Positions 1 to 8,438 of a stretch of 55,518 bases of DNA are shown piece after piece. Numbering within the stretch: the stretch's first letter is position 1; each line of letters begins with the position of its first letter. The notes under the pieces are model-generated. The model saw only the letters and a list, made by a program, of their open reading frames with translations. It was not told the DNA's origin and did no database searches. Origin of the DNA: Clostridia bacterium (GTDB lineage Bacteria > Bacillota > Clostridia > Oscillospirales > Acutalibacteraceae); the NCBI GenBank assembly GCA_017475765.1, contig JAFVEY010000013.1:1-55518 (forward strand), given 5' to 3'. The translations under genes and the position numbers were made by a program.

Positions 1-1
1 A

Positions 2-301
2 TTAGAATATCCCGAAGAAGTGATCGACATGATCAGCGTATTTTCGGGTGATGAAAGATTCAGAGATGAGTATAATTCAATGACCGATGAAACAAAGCAA
101 GGAGGAGTTTCTATGTGTGAAATTTATGACAAGATCCAGCAAGAAGGTATAACAATAGGTAAAGCAGAAGGCAGAAAAGAAGGTATTCTGATGACTCTTG
201 TTGAGCTTGTAAAAGACGGCATACTCACTTTAGCCGAAGCAGCCAAAAGAGCCAACATGACTGTTGAGGAATTTGAAATTCAGTCCGGCTTGAAAGCTTA
301 A
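2..301 (+). CDS. C-terminal part of an Rpn-family (PD-(D/E)XK) putative nuclease/transposase
   Basis: The frame is open from the first bases of the window to a TAA at 299-301, so only the last ~99 residues are visible. They contain the tail typical of Rpn/YhgA-like recombination-promoting nucleases and related PDDEXK-family transposases: a charged helical stretch with the hallmark EGRKEGI-type repeat (around EGITIGKAEGRKEGI) followed by a short helix-rich end (LTLAEAAKRANMTVEEF). The catalytic nuclease domain would lie upstream, outside the window. A rho-independent terminator follows immediately. The family call rests on the tail only; a plain coiled-coil protein cannot be excluded. Confidence 0.6.
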   Translation, partial: LEYPEEVIDMISVFSGDERFRDEYNSMTDETKQGGVSMCEIYDKIQQEGITIGKAEGRKEGILMTLVELVKDGILTLAEAAKRANMTVEEFEIQSGLKA

Positions 302-320
302 AATCATCATCACACTTCAA

Positions 321-366
321 AAAGCCGCTTCCGGTTAAAAACAGGAGCGGCTTTCATTTTGTTTTT
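321..366 (+). terminator. Rho-independent terminator after the Rpn-like gene
   Basis: A perfect 9-bp stem, AAAGCCGCT (321-329) with AGCGGCTTT (346-354), is followed by a T-rich tract (CATTTTGTTTTT). It lies 20 bases after the stop codon of the upstream gene. Confidence 0.85.
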
Positions 367-416
367 GAAAATACATGAATTTTTCAAGCGGATTCAGTAT
401 CATAATATCAACAAAT

Positions 417-460
417 AAAGCATACACATTGCCCTGATCAAAGGTTCTGTGTATGCTTTT
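417..460. terminator. Terminator hairpin between convergent genes
   Basis: A perfect 12-bp stem, AAAGCATACACA (417-428) with TGTGTATGCTTT (448-459), lies just beyond the stop of the minus-strand phosphatase gene. T-rich sequence follows on both sides, so it can act in both directions. Confidence 0.8.
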
Positions 461-471
461 CTTTTTATGAA

Positions 472-1074
472 TTATGCAATGACGCCCTTGATAGCGTTCA
501 TCAGTTCATCATATGTTTCAAAAGCCGGCAGATCGGGGTTGTCTGCCTTAATTTTGTCGGTACTCTTAAAGAGGAAGCCCGCCTTGCTTGCTCTGATCAT
601 ACCGAGATCATTGTAGCTGTCTCCGCTGGCGATCGTATCATAACCGATCGACTGGAGAGCCTTGACCGTTGTGAACTTTGAATTTTCCACTCTCATCTTA
701 AAGCCTGTTACCTCTCCGCTGTCGGAAACAACCAAAGAATTACAGAAAATTGTCGGATATCCCAATTTTTTCATCAAAGGTGCCGCAAACTGCGTGAAGG
801 TATCGCTGATAATGATAACCTGAGTAATGGAACGAAGCTCATCAAGAAACTCTTTTGCTCCGGGAATAGGATCAATCGTTTCTATGACATCCTGAATCTC
901 CTTGAGTCCAAGGCCATGCTCCTTAAGAATATTGATTCTGTACTTCATCAGCTTGTCATAATCCGGTTCGTCACGGGTCGTCTTTTTGAGTTCAGGAATC
1001 TTTGCAGCCTCCGCAAAAGCGATCCAGATTTCCGGAACCAGAACGCCCTCTAAATCCAAACAGGTAATATACAT
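472..1074 (-). CDS. thrH: Bifunctional phosphoserine phosphatase / homoserine phosphotransferase (ThrH-like HAD enzyme)
   Basis: A 200-residue HAD-superfamily protein close to the ThrH family: it dephosphorylates phosphoserine and can transfer phosphate to homoserine, linking serine and threonine synthesis in the cytoplasm. HAD motif I is the ThrH variant CLDLEGVLVPE at residues 5-15 (DLE, with Glu in place of the second Asp). Motif II is IISDTF near residue 90 and motif IV is ASGDSYNDLGM near 150. The whole length matches the family and there is no extra domain. It is transcribed alone from its own promoter (1105-1133) and ends in a strong hairpin. The neighbouring fumarate reductase operon runs into it from the same strand, so some read-through is possible. 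Confidence 0.9.
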   Translation of the reverse strand: MYITCLDLEGVLVPEIWIAFAEAAKIPELKKTTRDEPDYDKLMKYRINILKEHGLGLKEIQDVIETIDPIPGAKEFLDELRSITQVIIISDTFTQFAAPLMKKLGYPTIFCNSLVVSDSGEVTGFKMRVENSKFTTVKALQSIGYDTIASGDSYNDLGMIRASKAGFLFKSTDKIKADNPDLPAFETYDELMNAIKGVIA

Positions 1075-1104
1075 AAATCTCTTCCTTTCTTGAATATATG
1101 AGTT

Positions 1105-1133
1105 ATTATAACATTGAATTAACGATTAGTCAA
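1105..1133 (-). promoter_or_regulatory. Sigma-A type promoter for thrH
   Basis: On the minus strand TTGACT (1133-1128), a 17-base spacer and a perfect TATAAT (1110-1105) lie about 30 bases before the thrH start codon. Confidence 0.8.
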
Positions 1134-1147
1134 CACATCACAAAATT

Positions 1148-1867
1148 TTATATTTTCCTCCCCAAAAACCTCTTCCACACGGCTATGGCATTGGAATTGA
1201 CAAGAAGTTCCTCAATATCAATTCCGGCAGGACAAATATGACGGCAGGAAAGCGATTTTCCGCATCCGCCGAAAATATGCCTGCGGTATTGCTTTTTCAG
1301 CTCTGTTTTTTCCTTTTCGGGAAGCTCTTCCAGCAGCCTTGCAGCAGGAACCATGGAAGCCATGCCAAAAAAATGACCATCCGGATCAAAATTAGGGCAT
1401 ATTTCCAGACAGCAGCCGCATTGCAGACAGCGTGAGGATTCATAAAGAATATCATTTTTGCTCTCCGATGCAAAAGCGTCCGAGGAAAGCCAGGCATTGA
1501 TGGTTTTCAGATTTTCTGACAGAATACCTCTGTCCACCATCAGATCGGCGATCACAGGAAATTTTTTTAGCGGCTGCAATGTTATCTCCCCGCCTTTCAG
1601 CTCCGATAAACGAACGCTGCAAGCAAGTCCGGGTCTGCCGTTAATCAGCATTGCACAAGCACCGCATTTTTTTTGCAGACAGCTGCATTCCCATATAATT
1701 TTGTCGCTGATGTTTCCGTCCGTATCCGTCAGCGGATCCATCGAATTGAGCAGCGAAAGCGCTGTGGCGGCGGTTGCATTTTCAAGCTGCGTTTCAAGTG
1801 AAAAGCTCTGCCAATACGGCGTTTCCTTCCTACTCTTTTGTCTGAGAATCTTTATTTTATATTTCAT
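1148..1867 (-). CDS. frdB: Fumarate reductase/succinate dehydrogenase-like iron-sulfur subunit
   Basis: A 239-residue electron-transfer subunit of the FrdB/SdhB family. The plant-type [2Fe-2S] site reads C-x4-C-x2-C-x11-C (CLQKKCGAC...LAC, about residues 60-85). The bacterial ferredoxin-like half has CLQCGCCLEICP near residue 148 and C-x5-C-x3-CP (CGKSLSCRHICP) near 205, so all ligands for the [4Fe-4S] and [3Fe-4S] clusters are present. The start chosen is the ATG at 1867, with GAGG eight bases upstream; an ATG six bases earlier is too close to the GAGG. It overlaps the end of the flavoprotein gene by 11 bases, so the two are translationally coupled and form one complex. Direction of the reaction (fumarate reduction or succinate oxidation) is not decided by sequence. 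Confidence 0.88.
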   Translation of the reverse strand: MKYKIKILRQKSRKETPYWQSFSLETQLENATAATALSLLNSMDPLTDTDGNISDKIIWECSCLQKKCGACAMLINGRPGLACSVRLSELKGGEITLQPLKKFPVIADLMVDRGILSENLKTINAWLSSDAFASESKNDILYESSRCLQCGCCLEICPNFDPDGHFFGMASMVPAARLLEELPEKEKTELKKQYRRHIFGGCGKSLSCRHICPAGIDIEELLVNSNAIAVWKRFLGRKI

Positions 1868-3482
1868 TGTCATTTCCTCGTTTAACGGGAATATCCCTCA
1901 TGCTGATTTTAATCTCTTTGCCGTCAAAAACGGCAATGGTTGTCTTTTGGAATTCGCTGTCATTTCTGTCGGGATAATCCTCTCTTGTGTGTGCTCCCCG
2001 ACTTTCTTTTCTTTCCAGAGCGGAGAGAAGTACTGCTTTAGCAAGAAGCAGCCGTCTGTACTGTTTTTTTGTCAGCGAATTGCCGGATAAGCGGCTGTCA
2101 ATTTCTTTCAAAGCGTCATTCAGTCCCTGCTCATTTCTGAAAATACCGAGAGCCTGTTTCAATACCTCTGCCGAATATCTGTTGATGGAATAATCCTGCT
2201 CCGCCACGAAAGAGTCGCCGTTTTGCTCCTCATTCTCCATTCTCTTGACCTGCTTTGCATCATATTCCGCATCATCAGCCAAAACAGCCGCTTCCTTTGC
2301 CGCTGTTTTTCCTCCGTAAATCGCACCGAGCATGGAATTTCCTCCGAGACGGTTGGCACCATGATACTGACAGGCACACTCTCCTGCCGCATAAAGTCCC
2401 CTGATATTGGTGCGGTGGTGTTCATCGACACAGATACCGCCCATAAAATAATGGATTCCCGGAGAAACCTCTATCGGCTCTTTGACAGGATCAAGTCCGA
2501 GAAAATCAATACATTCCTGCCTGAGATCGGACAGCTTGTTTTTCCAGCAGAACTCGCTGATTCCCGTCATGTCCAGATAAACCCTATCTCCGCATTTGTC
2601 ATCCCGTCTGACAATTTCCATTTCCCTTGACACAACATCTCTCGGCATGAGATTTCCCAGTTCGGGATATTTTTCCTCCATGAAATACCAGGGTTTCCCG
2701 TCCTTTTCAATATAGAGTCTGCCTCCTTCTCCTCTTGCGGCTTCACTGATCAGGCAGCGCTTCTGAGGGATGGATATGGTTGTGGGGTGATACTGTATAA
2801 ACTCTAAATTGGCAAGCTCTGCGCCCTGAAAAAACACAGCCGCCGTAACATCCCCTGTATTGACTGTCGTTCCCGTTGTCAGTCCGGGGAATAAGCTGTT
2901 CATTCCGCCTGATGCAAGTATGACACATCCGTCCAAAGATATCCTTTGATGCGTATATATGTCAATCACATCAACTCCCACACAGACCCCTTCATTCATG
3001 ACAAGACAGGAAAATTCATGGTGTGGATAACGCTCTATCAGTCCCTCCGCCTCATATTTTCTTGCCTGATCAATCATAGCGTTCATCAGGATCTTACCCG
3101 TACTGCTTTTGGCATAAGCAGTACGTTTTTTCTTTTGTCCTCCGAAATTTCTCAGAACGGGATCCTTTCCCTTCATATATAACGGTGCTCCTATCGAACA
3201 CAGCCATCTCACCGTTTCAGGCGCATGAGAACAAAGTCCCCATACTGCATTAGGGTCGGCAAGATACACGCCGCCCTTCATCGTGTCATTGAAATGCTCC
3301 TGCGGTGTATCGTTTTCGCCCATAGTGTCCAATGCAGCATTGATACCTCCTTCCGCCATGACAGACTGCGCTCTTTCGGAAGGAAGAACAGAAATCAAAC
3401 GGCATTTCCTGCCGCTTTCGGCAGCCGTGATCGCCGCCGAAAGACCCGCAAGACCTGCACCTATAATATTGATCATACTCAT
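1857..3482 (-). CDS. frdA: Fumarate reductase/succinate dehydrogenase-like flavoprotein subunit, lacking the covalent-FAD histidine
   Basis: A 541-residue FAD protein of the FrdA/SdhA/NadB family. The N-terminus holds the dinucleotide fold IIGAGLAGLSAA (residues 6-17). Substrate-site residues are all present: QYHPTT, SEAARGEGG, PRDVVSRE, HYFMGGI and GANRLGGNS. The position that carries 8-alpha-histidyl FAD in E. coli FrdA (HTVAAEGG) reads QSVMAEGG here, with Gln39 coded by CAG at 3368-3366. FAD is therefore probably non-covalent, as in L-aspartate oxidase. Pairing with an FrdB subunit and a membrane protein argues against NadB. Start: ATG at 3482 with AAGGTGG eight bases upstream; it overlaps the preceding stop as ATGA. 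A non-fumarate substrate is possible. Confidence 0.87.
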   Translation of the reverse strand: MSMINIIGAGLAGLSAAITAAESGRKCRLISVLPSERAQSVMAEGGINAALDTMGENDTPQEHFNDTMKGGVYLADPNAVWGLCSHAPETVRWLCSIGAPLYMKGKDPVLRNFGGQKKKRTAYAKSSTGKILMNAMIDQARKYEAEGLIERYPHHEFSCLVMNEGVCVGVDVIDIYTHQRISLDGCVILASGGMNSLFPGLTTGTTVNTGDVTAAVFFQGAELANLEFIQYHPTTISIPQKRCLISEAARGEGGRLYIEKDGKPWYFMEEKYPELGNLMPRDVVSREMEIVRRDDKCGDRVYLDMTGISEFCWKNKLSDLRQECIDFLGLDPVKEPIEVSPGIHYFMGGICVDEHHRTNIRGLYAAGECACQYHGANRLGGNSMLGAIYGGKTAAKEAAVLADDAEYDAKQVKRMENEEQNGDSFVAEQDYSINRYSAEVLKQALGIFRNEQGLNDALKEIDSRLSGNSLTKKQYRRLLLAKAVLLSALERKESRGAHTREDYPDRNDSEFQKTTIAVFDGKEIKISMRDIPVKRGNDNEI

Positions 3483-4024
3483 ACAGCAATCCACCTTATG
3501 TAATAGACAATAAAACCTGCCGCCGCCGCAAGCATCAGCACCGACAGCCAGAAAATGATATCTCCGGCTTTCGGGCGGAGCTTTTTAATGCCGAATGATA
3601 TCAGCATCGGCTTGACATTAGTAATGACATGAACGGCTATGGCAGCGACAAGTAATATTTGTGTGATAAGCCTGAACTCGTCAAAAAGAGGAAGTCTTAA
3701 TCCGTGATCATTCGTTGTCGAAAAAGCCGTAATATGAAAAAATATCAGCACCATTATCAGAAAGCCGCTGATTCTTCTTGCCCAGAACAAACGATTTTCT
3801 TTGAAATAAGACACTCCCGTTTTTCGCCATACCCTGACAGATTGTGCCGTCAAAATAATTCCTATGATCGTATGTATAACAATCAGCAGTACCGCTGCCC
3901 ATGCGATCTCCTTCGTTGTTACAGAACCGATACCGAAAAGATTGAACGTCCCCAGAACAACATGAATCACAAACAAAATCAGTATTCCGCCGCTTAAAAC
4001 AGCATTTATTTTTCTCATCATCAT
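3479..4024 (-). CDS. Four-helix membrane protein, cytochrome b-like anchor next to FrdAB
   Basis: A 181-residue protein with four hydrophobic helices, several of them carrying a histidine at a similar depth (LFVIHVVLG, LIVIHTIIG, IFFHITAF, VAAIAVHVIT), plus a final hydrophobic helix. Paired intramembrane histidines are what b-type cytochrome anchors use to bind haem, and the protein lies in the place of the FrdC/SdhC anchor: it overlaps the upstream gene by 4 bases and the flavoprotein gene by 4 bases. It is therefore likely the membrane quinone- or electron-exchanging subunit of this complex. I do not recognise it as classical SdhC; a DUF4405-like cytochrome is an alternative. Haem binding is inferred from histidine placement only. 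Confidence 0.6.
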   Translation of the reverse strand: MMMRKINAVLSGGILILFVIHVVLGTFNLFGIGSVTTKEIAWAAVLLIVIHTIIGIILTAQSVRVWRKTGVSYFKENRLFWARRISGFLIMVLIFFHITAFSTTNDHGLRLPLFDEFRLITQILLVAAIAVHVITNVKPMLISFGIKKLRPKAGDIIFWLSVLMLAAAAGFIVYYIRWIAV

Positions 4025-4518
4025 TCACCGCTTACCATTACCGTTTTGATATTCCAAAGTCCGTCAAAGGAATCGGCAGAATATGCCTGTGCAAATTCCT
4101 TTGACATAATCATAATATCAAATTTTGCATATTCTGCCTTTGATACCATCAGCAGTCCGTTGATCTGATGCAGCGTCATCTGATTTTCGGGCAGTCTTGC
4201 CTGACATATCCTTGCAAATTCCAGACCGGCTCCGTCACTTGACGAAACAAAGCAGGATATATCATCAAAAATCAGCGGACTCTCTCCCTGAAAAAAACGG
4301 ATCCAGTCCTCTGTGGTTCCTCTCTTTTTGTGCATATCCTCATTGATAAGCACAATATACTCTCCCGATACCATATCGGCGCTTATCTGTGTTGCACTTG
4401 ATATGACATCGGCGCCCTCATTTCCGAAAATCAGCGGTCCTGCCAAAAAATAAGCTGGTATTCCGAAAAGCAACAGCAACCCTGCAAGCTTTATCATAAG
4501 ATGTTTAAAAAACTGCAC
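4021..4518 (-). CDS. Hypothetical membrane-anchored protein, first gene of the frd-like operon
   Basis: About 166 residues beginning at a GTG (4518-4516) that has a strong GGGAGGG site seven bases upstream (4532-4526); ATG codons further upstream have no ribosome site. One N-terminal hydrophobic segment (LAGLLLLFGIPAYFLAGPLIF) is followed by an outward-facing or soluble domain of ~125 residues with the segments EYIVLINEDMHKKRG and GLLMVSKAEYAKFDIMIMS. I do not recognise the family. It overlaps the cytochrome b-like gene by 4 bases, so it is co-translated with the FrdAB module and is probably an accessory or extracytoplasmic part of it. Confidence 0.65.
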   Translation of the reverse strand: MQFFKHLMIKLAGLLLLFGIPAYFLAGPLIFGNEGADVISSATQISADMVSGEYIVLINEDMHKKRGTTEDWIRFFQGESPLIFDDISCFVSSSDGAGLEFARICQARLPENQMTLHQINGLLMVSKAEYAKFDIMIMSKEFAQAYSADSFDGLWNIKTVMVSGE

Positions 4519-4558
4519 CGTATTACCCTCCCGAAATAGTTTCATTTCATCTGTATCT

Positions 4559-4586
4559 ATTATATCATTTTTCCGGTTAAAGTAAA
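4559..4586 (-). promoter_or_regulatory. Promoter of the frd-like operon
   Basis: Minus strand TTTACT (4586-4581), 16-base spacer, TATAAT (4564-4559) preceded by TGA, giving an extended -10. It lies between a terminator and the GTG start at 4518, so the four genes downstream form a separate transcription unit. Confidence 0.72.
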
Positions 4587-4596
4587 TAAACAAAAA

Positions 4597-4621
4597 GGGA
4601 ACGTCCGATGAGAACATTCCC
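4597..4621 (-). terminator. Terminator ending the P19/FTR1 operon
   Basis: Minus-strand stem GGGAATGT (4621-4614) with ACGTTCCC (4604-4597), eight pairs with one G-T wobble, followed by TTTTTGTTT. It lies 34 bases after the FMN-binding lipoprotein stop codon. Confidence 0.8.
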
Positions 4622-4654
4622 CTCCATTATAGATAAAACAACGGCAGTATCAGT

Positions 4655-5107
4655 CTATTCCCTTGCTTTATTAAGAGCGTCATATACCGCTTCTTTAAAT
4701 TCGGTATTGTTGACGGTCGCTCCTGAAATAGCGTCTACCTGCTCAACATCGTTGGTTTCAACAAGAAGCCTTGCATATTCCGGACAAGCCTTGACAGCCT
4801 TCTGGGCTTTATTGAAGAAATCCTGATTGGCAATTTCTCCGCCCTTCTTTCCGTAATCATCGTCCTTCAGCGTTCCGTCCTCTTCATATGTTCTGAACTC
4901 ACAAGCGACGATCACATTGTCCTTGATGGTGATCGTCGCAACGCCGTAGCCGCTTCCAGCATCCTCCTCTTCTTCTTCGCCTGTCACATAAACCTCGCTT
5001 TTGCCCTCATAGGTACCGTCTTTATATGAGTCCGATTCGGAGCAGGCGGAAAAGATGACGGCACACGCCGACATTGCCAGCAAGGCTGCTAAAATTCTCT
5101 TTTTCAT
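4655..5107 (-). CDS. FMN-binding domain lipoprotein (covalently flavinylated type)
   Basis: A 150-residue exported lipoprotein: basic start MKKR, hydrophobic segment and lipobox-like cysteine at residue 22 (FSAC). The mature part is an FMN_bind domain with the flavinylation motif DAISGAT followed by VNNTEF near the C-terminus; in this family ApbE attaches FMN to the Thr of the SGAT motif outside the membrane. An acidic run (EEEEED) precedes the core. Start: ATG at 5107 with GGGGAGG nine bases upstream. It is the last gene of the iron-import operon, 24 bases after the ATPase gene, which suggests a role as an extracytoplasmic electron carrier in iron reduction. No apbE gene is in the window, so the transferase must be elsewhere. 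Confidence 0.87.
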   Translation of the reverse strand: MKKRILAALLAMSACAVIFSACSESDSYKDGTYEGKSEVYVTGEEEEEDAGSGYGVATITIKDNVIVACEFRTYEEDGTLKDDDYGKKGGEIANQDFFNKAQKAVKACPEYARLLVETNDVEQVDAISGATVNNTEFKEAVYDALNKARE

Positions 5108-5131
5108 CAAAAGAAACCTCCCCGCACAGAA

Positions 5132-5908
5132 TCATTTTTTCTTTTTTGTCTTTTTGCCGGATTCGCTTTTTTTGTCTGCGGATTTCTCTTCGTCCGTCTT
5201 AACGGTCTTTGCAGACTTTTCGGATGCCTGATTCTGCTGATTGAAATTCTCGTTGATCACTTCCTTGACCAGTTTGCCGTGATCCAGCACGATCGTTCTC
5301 TGCGCAACCTCTGCCACCTCCGGGTCATGTGTGACAACGATCAGCGTGGTACCCTCGTTATGCAGCTGTCTGAAAAGATCTATGACGATATTTTCATTGG
5401 CTTCATCAAGGTTGCCCGTCGGTTCATCCGCAAGAATGATCTCAGGGTGATTGATAAGCGCTCTTGCAATACAAACTCTCTGCTGTTCACCGCCCGAAAG
5501 CTGGCTCGGAAGGTGCTTTGCACGGTCAGCAAGACCCACTCTTTCCAAAGCCTCCATGGCTTCCTTTTCATCGGGCATACTATGATAATACTGTGCAAGC
5601 ATTACATTTTCGACAGCTGTCAGATAATTGACAAGATGGAACTGCTGAAAGATAAGACCGATCTTATCTCTTCTTATTTCCGTCAGTTTTTTGGAGCTGA
5701 TTTTGGATATGTCCACATCATCAAGCAGAACCTCTCCGAGAGAGGACTTATCCATACAGCCTATGATATTCATCATTGTACTTTTGCCGGAACCCGAAGG
5801 ACCCATTATAGCGACCCATTCGCCTGTATCCACATTAAGGCTGACATTATCGAGTGCCTTCAGATTTCCGTAGATCTTTGAAACATTCTTTAATTCCAAA
5901 AGACTCAT
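5132..5908 (-). CDS. ABC transporter ATP-binding protein (LolD/MacB type) of the iron locus
   Basis: A 258-residue ATPase with Walker A GPSGSGKST (about residue 36), Q-loop FQQFHLV, signature LSGGEQQR, Walker B ILADEPTGNLD and switch histidine VVTHD. The FtsX-linked subfamily is indicated by the length, motifs and two adjacent FtsX-like permease genes. The C-terminal ~35 residues are a lysine-rich tail (ending KKTKKKK) not found in the minimal family. In the homologous Campylobacter P19/FTR1 gene set, an ATPase and two FtsX-like proteins are also encoded with the iron-binding protein. Likely powers a conformational, not classical import, step on the outer face. Confidence 0.9.
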   Translation of the reverse strand: MSLLELKNVSKIYGNLKALDNVSLNVDTGEWVAIMGPSGSGKSTMMNIIGCMDKSSLGEVLLDDVDISKISSKKLTEIRRDKIGLIFQQFHLVNYLTAVENVMLAQYYHSMPDEKEAMEALERVGLADRAKHLPSQLSGGEQQRVCIARALINHPEIILADEPTGNLDEANENIVIDLFRQLHNEGTTLIVVTHDPEVAEVAQRTIVLDHGKLVKEVINENFNQQNQASEKSAKTVKTDEEKSADKKSESGKKTKKKK

Positions 5909-5930
5909 TCCGAATTCTCCTTGCTATTAT

Positions 5931-7112
5931 TTATTCACCCTTAAGAACCAGGGCAGGATCCACATCGGTAGCGCTCCGTACAGGCAGCAGGCAGGCAGCC
6001 GCCGTAACAGCCACAGACACAACCAATGTCACAGGAATAAGAAGCGGCTGGAAGGTAATGGAACTGTTAAATACATTCATGCTGACCAGCTCTGCAAAAA
6101 AGTATCCGAGAACCGAGCCGAGTATGCCGCCTATTCCTCCAAGCATCATTCCTTCGCCCATAAATTCCCCTGTGATACTTTTATTTGATGCACCCAAAGC
6201 CTTTCTGAGTCCGATTTCTTTTCTTCTTTCCGTCACAACAGCCGTCATCGTTGTTGCAACACAGATCATCGTCAGCAGCAGCACCACAACCGTAACGATC
6301 AGGACAAGCGACTGGAGTTTCGAGAGAACAGTCGTTTCTGACTGCGTCACACGCTTTACCAGTCTCGGAGATACCGCTGAAACATCCTTTCCGATCTTAT
6401 CGGCATAGCTTTCCAGTTTATCCTGTGTTGCCGAAATGCTGAGCTCGACCATATCATAAGCGGCGCTTTCCCCTGTAAGAGCTTGCATATCCTGAAGTGA
6501 GATAAAGATATAATTCTCGTCAGAACCGCCTGTATCCAGTATACCTGTCACAGTAAACTTCATTGACTTTTCGTTTTCTTTTGTATTCTCGTCTGCATTC
6601 TTTTCAGCCGATACCTCCGAGGTGTTGGCAGGCACAAACGAAACGGTCATTTCATCGCCCTGCGCAACGCCGTAAAGCTCGGCTATATCCTCTCCCACAA
6701 GAACCTGTCCGCTTTCAGACGGCCATGCGCCTGTCACATACCAATAAGGACTTGTTGCCTTTGCACCCGAAAAATCCGTGGCAGCGGCAATGACAGGACG
6801 TTCATTGATCAGAACCGTTTCATATCTGTACGGCGCAACACCGACAATATTATTCTTATCAATATCAGCGAGCGCTCTGTCGGAATCAGAAGAAGAAATG
6901 CCGTCATTATCGCCAGCCGGAAGGAATATCATGTTTGCACCGTAATTTCTGAACTGTTCACCCATCTGCCGGGGAACGTCATAATAGATCGTAACCAGTC
7001 CCGACAGTATGGTTGCTCCGACCATTATCGCAAGAAGTGCAACCAACATTCTCGAACGGCGCCTTAAAAGTGACGCAGTGATCATACGAAAGAACATATT
7101 TTGTTTTTTCAT
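5931..7112 (-). CDS. FtsX/MacB-like permease, iron locus (second of two)
   Basis: A 393-residue protein with the FtsX-like layout: an N-terminal membrane helix (MLVALLAIMVGATILSGLV), an extracytoplasmic domain of roughly 200 residues, then three helices at the C-terminus with the conserved segment RRKEIGLRKALGASNKSI before them. The ATG at 7112 is preceded by GGAG at a good distance; a TTG four codons earlier is weaker. It lies 21 bases after the other permease gene and 22 before the ATPase gene. In the P19 system such proteins are needed for iron uptake although their exact transport role is not settled. Confidence 0.87.
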   Translation of the reverse strand: MKKQNMFFRMITASLLRRRSRMLVALLAIMVGATILSGLVTIYYDVPRQMGEQFRNYGANMIFLPAGDNDGISSSDSDRALADIDKNNIVGVAPYRYETVLINERPVIAAATDFSGAKATSPYWYVTGAWPSESGQVLVGEDIAELYGVAQGDEMTVSFVPANTSEVSAEKNADENTKENEKSMKFTVTGILDTGGSDENYIFISLQDMQALTGESAAYDMVELSISATQDKLESYADKIGKDVSAVSPRLVKRVTQSETTVLSKLQSLVLIVTVVVLLLTMICVATTMTAVVTERRKEIGLRKALGASNKSITGEFMGEGMMLGGIGGILGSVLGYFFAELVSMNVFNSSITFQPLLIPVTLVVSVAVTAAACLLPVRSATDVDPALVLKGE

Positions 7113-7133
7113 AACAATCTCCAATCCTATTCA

Positions 7134-8426
7134 TTAACGGCCATGCAGAACCTCGGCAGGACGCAGTCTGAGAAGCATTTTTATTGCAGGCAGACTGCCG
7201 GCAAGAGTAACCGCCAGTATCAGTATGGCAACTATGGGAATTACAATAACCTTCATTTCAATCGCAGAGCCGAACACACTCTGACCGATTACCTGAGCAA
7301 ATCCGTAACCGACAAAATATCCCGCCACTCCGCCGACGATGGCTGTGATCATGATTTCTGTCAGCACCACACCCAGCACCGAACCGTCCTTTGCGCCGAT
7401 GGCTTTCATAAGACCGATCTCATTGCTTCGCTCCATAACGCTTGCCGTTACCAGGTTGGAAATGCCGAGTGCGGAACCGATAAGGCTGAATATGGTGATC
7501 AGTATCATCAGCAGCTGCGTCTTATCCATGATCGCACCCTCGGATTCTGCCACCTGACGAACCGGTGAAGCGACCGAATCGGTGATGACCTCTTGTATCT
7601 GATAGCAGATCGAGCTGACATAAGCTGTGCAGTACCATGTTTCATACTGGCTGACAGAAAGAGCTGCCGGATTTTTGGCTGCCTTTCTTGCAAGCTCATT
7701 GTCGGGTGTAGTCAATGCGCTGACCTCAATGCTGCTCAGGAAGCCTTCGCCGTTGGCAAGCTTCTGTGCAGGTGCCAGAGAGGTGTAGATATAATCGTCC
7801 TCATCTCCTCCGGCATCAAATATGGCAGCAACCCTGAGTGCCTGTGTGCCGTATGTGGAGCTGACATTGATCGTATCGCCGACCTTAATATTTTCTTTTT
7901 CCGCCAGCGCTTTTCCAACCATAGCGGTATCAGCAGAATTGCCCTTCTGCTCATCGATCCATTCTCCGTCCGAAATATCCCACCATGTTCTGAGGTTTGC
8001 TATGCCTGTGTCAAGCGTTTCACCTGTCGGCAATTCAAGATGATGATTGAACCAGGTGCCGACCAGTTTTGCCTCGGTATCGCTGCCGACCGTTACCTTT
8101 GTATCTATGAAAGGCGTATAATCAACAATATTGAATGCCCAGAAAATCGTCTTTATATTTCCAAGCTCTGATTCGAGAAGATGTACGTTCTGAATATCAC
8201 CGTCATCGCTGATTCCGTACAGATCCTGCATGATGGAGCTTTCCTTCGGCTTTACGGTAATATTCGCACCATATGTTTTAAGCTCCTGATTGACCTTATC
8301 TCCGACATCAAGCATCACATTGAGCATTGCTGTGGCGAGAGAAGCTCCCAGCAATATCGTGAAGGCAATCATAAGCATCTTTCCCTTTTGTCTGAAAAGA
8401 GCTCCTCTTAACATTCTGAAAAACAC
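7134..8426 (-). CDS. FtsX/MacB-like permease, iron locus (first of two)
   Basis: A 430-residue FtsX-like protein: N-terminal helix MLMIAFTILLGASLATAML, a large extracytoplasmic domain with the start YGANITVKP and the repeated-type element GDTINVSSTYG, then three helices with VMERSNEIGLMKAIGAKDGSVLG. Its extracytoplasmic domain is larger than in the neighbour, so the two are likely heteromeric partners. Start is GTG at 8426 with AAGGGGG seven bases upstream. It begins 12 bases after the stop of the DUF2318 gene. Confidence 0.87.
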   Translation of the reverse strand: MFFRMLRGALFRQKGKMLMIAFTILLGASLATAMLNVMLDVGDKVNQELKTYGANITVKPKESSIMQDLYGISDDGDIQNVHLLESELGNIKTIFWAFNIVDYTPFIDTKVTVGSDTEAKLVGTWFNHHLELPTGETLDTGIANLRTWWDISDGEWIDEQKGNSADTAMVGKALAEKENIKVGDTINVSSTYGTQALRVAAIFDAGGDEDDYIYTSLAPAQKLANGEGFLSSIEVSALTTPDNELARKAAKNPAALSVSQYETWYCTAYVSSICYQIQEVITDSVASPVRQVAESEGAIMDKTQLLMILITIFSLIGSALGISNLVTASVMERSNEIGLMKAIGAKDGSVLGVVLTEIMITAIVGGVAGYFVGYGFAQVIGQSVFGSAIEMKVIVIPIVAILILAVTLAGSLPAIKMLLRLRPAEVLHGR

Positions 8427-8438
8427 TTTACTGCCCCC

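Noticed and set aside
1458-2090. Plus-strand open frame of 210 codons opposite frdB/frdA
   Set aside because: Antisense to conserved Fe-S and flavoprotein genes, no ribosome site or recognisable protein.
5279-5881. Plus-strand open frame of 200 codons opposite the iron-locus ATPase
   Set aside because: Exact shadow of a gene with complete Walker and signature motifs.
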